Below are positions 61,759 to 64,000 of a stretch of DNA of 64,000 nt, in pieces; positions within the stretch are counted from its first letter, which is position 1; the number at the start of each line of letters is the position of its first letter. This DNA comes from Ga0077548 sp035440445 (GTDB lineage Bacteria > Pseudomonadota > Alphaproteobacteria > Rhizobiales > Xanthobacteraceae). The notes under the pieces were generated by a model that had not been told where the DNA came from, did no database searches, and saw only the letters and a program-made list of their open reading frames with translations. Location: NCBI GenBank assembly GCA_035440445.1, contig DAORMJ010000009.1, positions 1-64,000 of the forward strand, written 5' to 3'. Position numbers and translations under genes: made by a program.

Positions 61759-62030
61759 GGTTCACCCCACCGATAAGAGACGACGCCGCGCCCTCGCGCG
61801 GCCACGCAAAGCGACTCGACACCCCGGCCGGAACCGGGCTACATTTCAGGAACCCTTGGGCCGCCCGTAACTTCGGCCCGCAGTTTCATTTCCAGTCGGC
61901 GAACCAGCTTCCTTCGATGACTCTCGGTTTCAGCGAATCGACGACGCTTCCGAATGTGCTGGAATTAAATTCCAGAAACAAGGGACCCCTTTTCCAGTCT
62001 GGAATTTCAGGCGCTCCTTACAATCGGCGC
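61759..62030. promoter_or_regulatory. Immunity-region intergenic with leftward and rightward promoters
   Basis: About 270 bases lie between the divergent early operon and repressor genes. They contain one operator module near 61959-62010. A possible leftward promoter is TTGTTT, a 17-base spacer equal to operator A, then CACATT; the match is poor. No gene is seen. Confidence 0.5.
61959..62010. promoter_or_regulatory. Left repressor operator module
   Basis: Palindrome A is CTGGAATTAAATTCCAG (61959-61975). Palindrome B is TTCCAGTCTGGAA (61992-62004), centre 31 bases from that of A. A further partial half-site CTGGAATTTCAG follows. The spacing equals that of the right module. Confidence 0.8.
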
Positions 62031-62645
62031 ATGAAATTCGACGCCAGAATCAGACAACGGCTCAAGGAAGAAGGCTGGAAAGTCACCGAACTTGCCAGCC
62101 GCATGGGCATTAAAAAGAGCGAAAAAGCGACCCTAGAGCGACTCTACAAGATCGTTAGAGGTGATGTCGCAAACCCGCGCGGGGATATGCTTCGCAATAT
62201 AGCGACTGCCTTGAATACCACTGAACTTGCACTTCGCTACGGCAACAAGGAAGGCCCGCCGCGCGTGCCAATCATCGGCCACGCCGGTGCATCCGAAACT
62301 TGGACGTCGCTTGAATCGGACGCCGCTGCCCCTGCCATGGCTGATCTTTCGCTGGAGGGGGAAGAAGCGGTTGCGGTCGAAGTCAATGGCGACTCGATGC
62401 TGCCGACCTATCGTAAAGGCGATATCCTGATCGGCTCTCGAATGCGCGGCACCGAACTGCGCAGCGCGATCGGCTCCGACTGCATCATCGAAACGATCCA
62501 CGGCGACCGCTATGTGAAGGTGCTGAAAAAAGGCAGCGGAAACGGCCGCTTTATTCTTCGATCCTACAATCCAGCCTACGCCGATATTGAAGACGTGATG
62601 CTGGCTTGGGCCGCCCCGGTCGAGATCGTCAAACGCGCAAGGTGA
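62031..62645 (+). CDS. Phage repressor, LexA/S24 self-cleaving type
   Basis: This is a 204-residue protein. An HTH domain spans residues 5-70 (GWKVTELASRMGIKKSEKAT, RLYKIVRGDVANPRGDMLRN). The peptidase S24 part has cleavage site Ala85-Gly86 in IIGHAGAS, nucleophile Ser122 in VNGDSMLPTYRKGDILIG and base Lys163 in GDRYVKVLKK. It should hold the lysogenic state by binding the flanking operators and self-cleave upon RecA activation. ATG 62031 gives a full HTH; the much longer frame upstream is not protein-like. No clear ribosome site is visible. Confidence 0.92.
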   Translation: MKFDARIRQRLKEEGWKVTELASRMGIKKSEKATLERLYKIVRGDVANPRGDMLRNIATALNTTELALRYGNKEGPPRVPIIGHAGASETWTSLESDAAAPAMADLSLEGEEAVAVEVNGDSMLPTYRKGDILIGSRMRGTELRSAIGSDCIIETIHGDRYVKVLKKGSGNGRFILRSYNPAYADIEDVMLAWAAPVEIVKRAR

Positions 62646-62656
62646 AGAAATAGCTG

Positions 62657-62713
62657 CTGGAATTTAATTCCAGAAAACTATTGACCCGATTCCAGTCTGG
62701 AATTATTTTCCAG
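62657..62713. promoter_or_regulatory. Right repressor operator module with promoter
   Basis: Palindrome A is CTGGAATTTAATTCCAG (62657-62673), palindrome B ATTCCAGTCTGGAAT (62689-62703) and an overlapping third site CTGGAATTATTTTCCAG (62697-62713). A promoter TTGACC - 17 bases - TATTTT (62681-62709) has B in its spacer, so repressor binding should shut it. Confidence 0.82.
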
Positions 62714-62734
62714 AAATCAACCGGGGGAATCGGG

Positions 62735-62965
62735 ATGACTTACAAAACGCATCTGGTCTGGAGCAACGTCGCTGACGGCGAGTGGCACGCGGGCGGGCTG
62801 GAAGGCTCCTATTCAATCGTTCGCACGGCGAACGGGAAATATTCGCTGCGCACTCGCCGCGGTGACGACCCTTCTCGCCGCATCGGCACATTCGAAACGC
62901 TGCACGCTGCGCAACAGCGCGCGCAGCACTCCGCGGACGCCTACGGCGTCGAGGTGGCGCAATGA
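62735..62965 (+). CDS. Small protein controlled by the right operator, unknown function
   Basis: This is a 76-residue protein (YKTHLVWSNVADGEWHAGGL; YSIVRTANGKYSLRTRRGDD). It stands where cro would be relative to the repressor but has no HTH; the pattern is of a beta-sheet phage protein. GGGGGAATCGGG lies before the ATG. Confidence 0.65.
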   Translation: MTYKTHLVWSNVADGEWHAGGLEGSYSIVRTANGKYSLRTRRGDDPSRRIGTFETLHAAQQRAQHSADAYGVEVAQ

Positions 62966-62970
62966 CCGCG

Positions 62971-63474
62971 CTATTTCAAGCCGCAGGCATCCGCGACGGG
63001 CGCAAGCGCTTCTTTCTGCCGGCGCAGCGGGAAAATCCAGTCCTTATAGGAGCCGACTTCGTTCGTGACGCGAAAGGCGACTTCCTTTCCCGTCACAATG
63101 CGCGCGAACATGAAGGCGGGCAGATCGAGTTGAATGCCCCGCTGGTCAACTGCGGTGCCAACTTCGGTCCAAACCTCGCTCTTATCGACGCGGGACATGA
63201 CCTGAAATTTCGCGCCAGCCTGAAACGGTCCGCTCGCCGAATCTCCCTCGATCAGCATGACCGAAAGATTTCCAGAAAAGCATCGCACCGCGAGCAGATG
63301 CCCCGATGCGGCGGTGACGGCAAGCACCCGAGGCTGATCGGTGAAGCGGTCGCGTTCGGTCACGATATGCCAGTTGCCGACGACGCGGCGCTCCTGCGCG
63401 GCAACACCCGCGGCAGCCAAAGCCAGATAACCGATCGCCGCGGTGACGGCCGCAGCGGCGCGCATGAAGGCCAT
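62971..63474 (-). CDS. Exported beta-rich protein, possible lysogenic conversion gene
   Basis: This 167-residue protein starts at ATG 63474 (63504 gives ten more residues). The signal peptide is FMRAAAAVTAAIGYLALAAA with cleavage near GVAAQ. The mature part is an eight-strand-like beta fold (VVGNWHIVTERDRFTDQPRV; NLSVMLIEGDSASGPFQAGA; GKEVAFRVTNEVGSYKDWIF). It resembles small periplasmic IalB/VasI-type proteins, not surely. It is antisense to the phage gene before it and away from the lytic operons. Confidence 0.7.
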   Translation of the reverse strand: MAFMRAAAAVTAAIGYLALAAAGVAAQERRVVGNWHIVTERDRFTDQPRVLAVTAASGHLLAVRCFSGNLSVMLIEGDSASGPFQAGAKFQVMSRVDKSEVWTEVGTAVDQRGIQLDLPAFMFARIVTGKEVAFRVTNEVGSYKDWIFPLRRQKEALAPVADACGLK

Positions 63475-63570
63475 TCCGTTCCCCCGGAATTTGCCAGCCA
63501 TCATGCGCGCATTTTTTCGCGAGGCAAGTACCCCTCCCTCCCGGCGGATGCGGCGGGCGACTTGGCGGGC

Positions 63571-63705
63571 ATGGCAGGAGCGTCACCCGGCGCCATGCCC
63601 GCCATTTTTTCCTTCGAACGGCAACGCGCCTCGATCGTGCCGGCGCTACTCGTGCTCGGGCTCGCGCTTTGCGTGGCGGCGGTGCTTGCGGAGGCGGTGC
63701 TGTGA
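63571..63705 (+). CDS. 44-residue single-helix membrane protein
   Basis: A short frame MAGASPGAMPAIFSFERQRA is followed by one transmembrane helix (IVPALLVLGLALCVAAVLAE). ATG 63595 is an alternative start. Its TGA overlaps the GTG of the next gene (GTGA), which supports translation. Confidence 0.5.
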   Translation: MAGASPGAMPAIFSFERQRASIVPALLVLGLALCVAAVLAEAVL

Positions 63706-63983
63706 TCCCCGATCTTCCCGCATTCCTCGATCGCTCAAAATGGACGCCAGCGCAGCATGCCGCGAACGAAGCGGCGTGGGACAGGCGCATCGCCGCGCAA
63801 CGCGAGCGGAGCCGACGCGAGGCCGAGCGGATCACGCGCGAGCGCGAAATCGCGAACATCAAACGCAAGTTGGCGCAGCCGAGCAGCCAGGCCGCCGAAA
63901 TCGAATTCGGCAGCGTGCGGGCGCGCGTCGTCGAAGGCTTGAAACGTAAACTCGAACGACTGGAGGCAGAACGCCATGCTTGA
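63702..63983 (+). CDS. Small helical phage protein
   Basis: This 93-residue protein (PDLPAFLDRSKWTPAQHAAN; then a long Arg/Glu-rich helix) has a DUF-like coiled-coil appearance: RREAERITREREIANIKRKL and VRARVVEGLKRKLERLEAER. GTG 63702 is coupled to the upstream stop. No function known. Confidence 0.6.
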   Translation: MIPDLPAFLDRSKWTPAQHAANEAAWDRRIAAQRERSRREAERITREREIANIKRKLAQPSSQAAEIEFGSVRARVVEGLKRKLERLEAERHA

Positions 63984-64000
63984 CCGCACCGCGAATATAG
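63976..64000 (+). CDS. Start of next phage gene, cut by window edge
   Basis: ATG 63976 overlaps the stop of the previous gene by 8 bases (MLDRTANI so far). The dense overlap style of this phage suggests a real start; nothing more can be said. Confidence 0.35.

Larger units (their letters stand above)
22769..64000. mobile_element. Lambda-type (siphovirus-like) prophage, right end outside window
   Basis: More than 41 kb contains terminase, portal, capsid, tail tape measure, tail tip, lysis, replication, sigma-factor and repressor genes in standard phage order, almost all on the minus strand. Overlapping ATGA/GTGA gene junctions dominate. No integrase or second att site is visible, so the element continues to the right. 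Structural genes are all intact except the i-spanin 5' end. Confidence 0.95.

Noticed and set aside
61356..62030. Extension of the repressor frame by 225 codons upstream
   Set aside because: It would run through the operator region and opposite early genes; the HTH domain starts at ATG 62031.
62962..63570. Plus-strand frame starting in an ATGA overlap at 62962
   Set aside because: The junction looked attractive, but the frame is opposite a signal-peptide protein with a regular beta pattern and is itself Arg/His-rich; only its last part (from about 63571) is likely coding.

Overview
The window is high-GC DNA from an alphaproteobacterium, most likely order Hyphomicrobiales (Rhizobiales). Evidence for this is the RpoD with a Lys/Ala-rich leader, a DnaG whose N-terminal zinc-finger cysteines are missing, and the presence of DUF930, DUF1328, DUF4112 and PHA-granule family proteins and several Bug/MFS transport genes. 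I cannot name the genus. There are two assembly gaps: 8247-8256, inside rpoD, and 13473-13523.

Chromosomal part, 1-22768. A 5'-truncated sulfatase-family hydrolase is followed tail-to-tail by an IclR regulator that is divergent from a Bug/TctC solute receptor. Then come a DUF930 protein, a small tautomerase, an SRPBCC protein, and a coupled ArsR-AHSA1 pair. The replication/transcription core dnaG-rpoD follows, ending at a bidirectional terminator. Next are cell-envelope and signalling genes (lytic transglycosylase, DJ-1/PfpI protein, GGDEF cyclase), three MFS transporters interleaved with small genes, panD, a SIMPL-domain periplasmic protein and a tRNA with anticodon CAT.

Prophage part, 22769-64000, continuing past the right edge. 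A lambda-type (siphovirus-like) prophage starts immediately 3' of the tRNA. Nearly all of it reads on the minus strand. Read right to left: (a) immunity region, 61759-62735, with a LexA/S24-type repressor between two copies of the same operator module; (b) a dense early operon, 49518-61758, of about 23 overlapping genes. It includes SSB, an ECF-type sigma factor, a beta-class DNA methyltransferase, an HD nucleotidase, a MazG-like protein, a deoxyribosyltransferase-like protein, a Toprim primase and a D5/P4-type primase-helicase, plus many tiny membrane or Cys-rich proteins; (c) an iteron-like repeat cluster near 49.3 kb; (d) a non-coding block of about 870 bp upstream of the terminase, likely to hold the packaging site and carrying one plus-strand terminator; (e) head genes (TerS, GpA-type TerL, gpW, portal, protease-capsid fusion, DUF2190); (f) tail genes, including a gpG/gpGT pair joined by a canonical A-AAA-AAA slippery site; (g) a lysis cassette: membrane-anchored amidase, nested Rz/Rz1-like spanins whose first gene carries an apparent one-base frameshift; (h) a metallophosphoesterase and a dNMP kinase. 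No integrase, excisionase or right attachment site is in the window.

The most notable points are the tail frameshift, the damaged i-spanin start, the phage sigma factor, the set of four nucleotide-metabolism enzymes, the duplicated operator module and the helically phased iterons.
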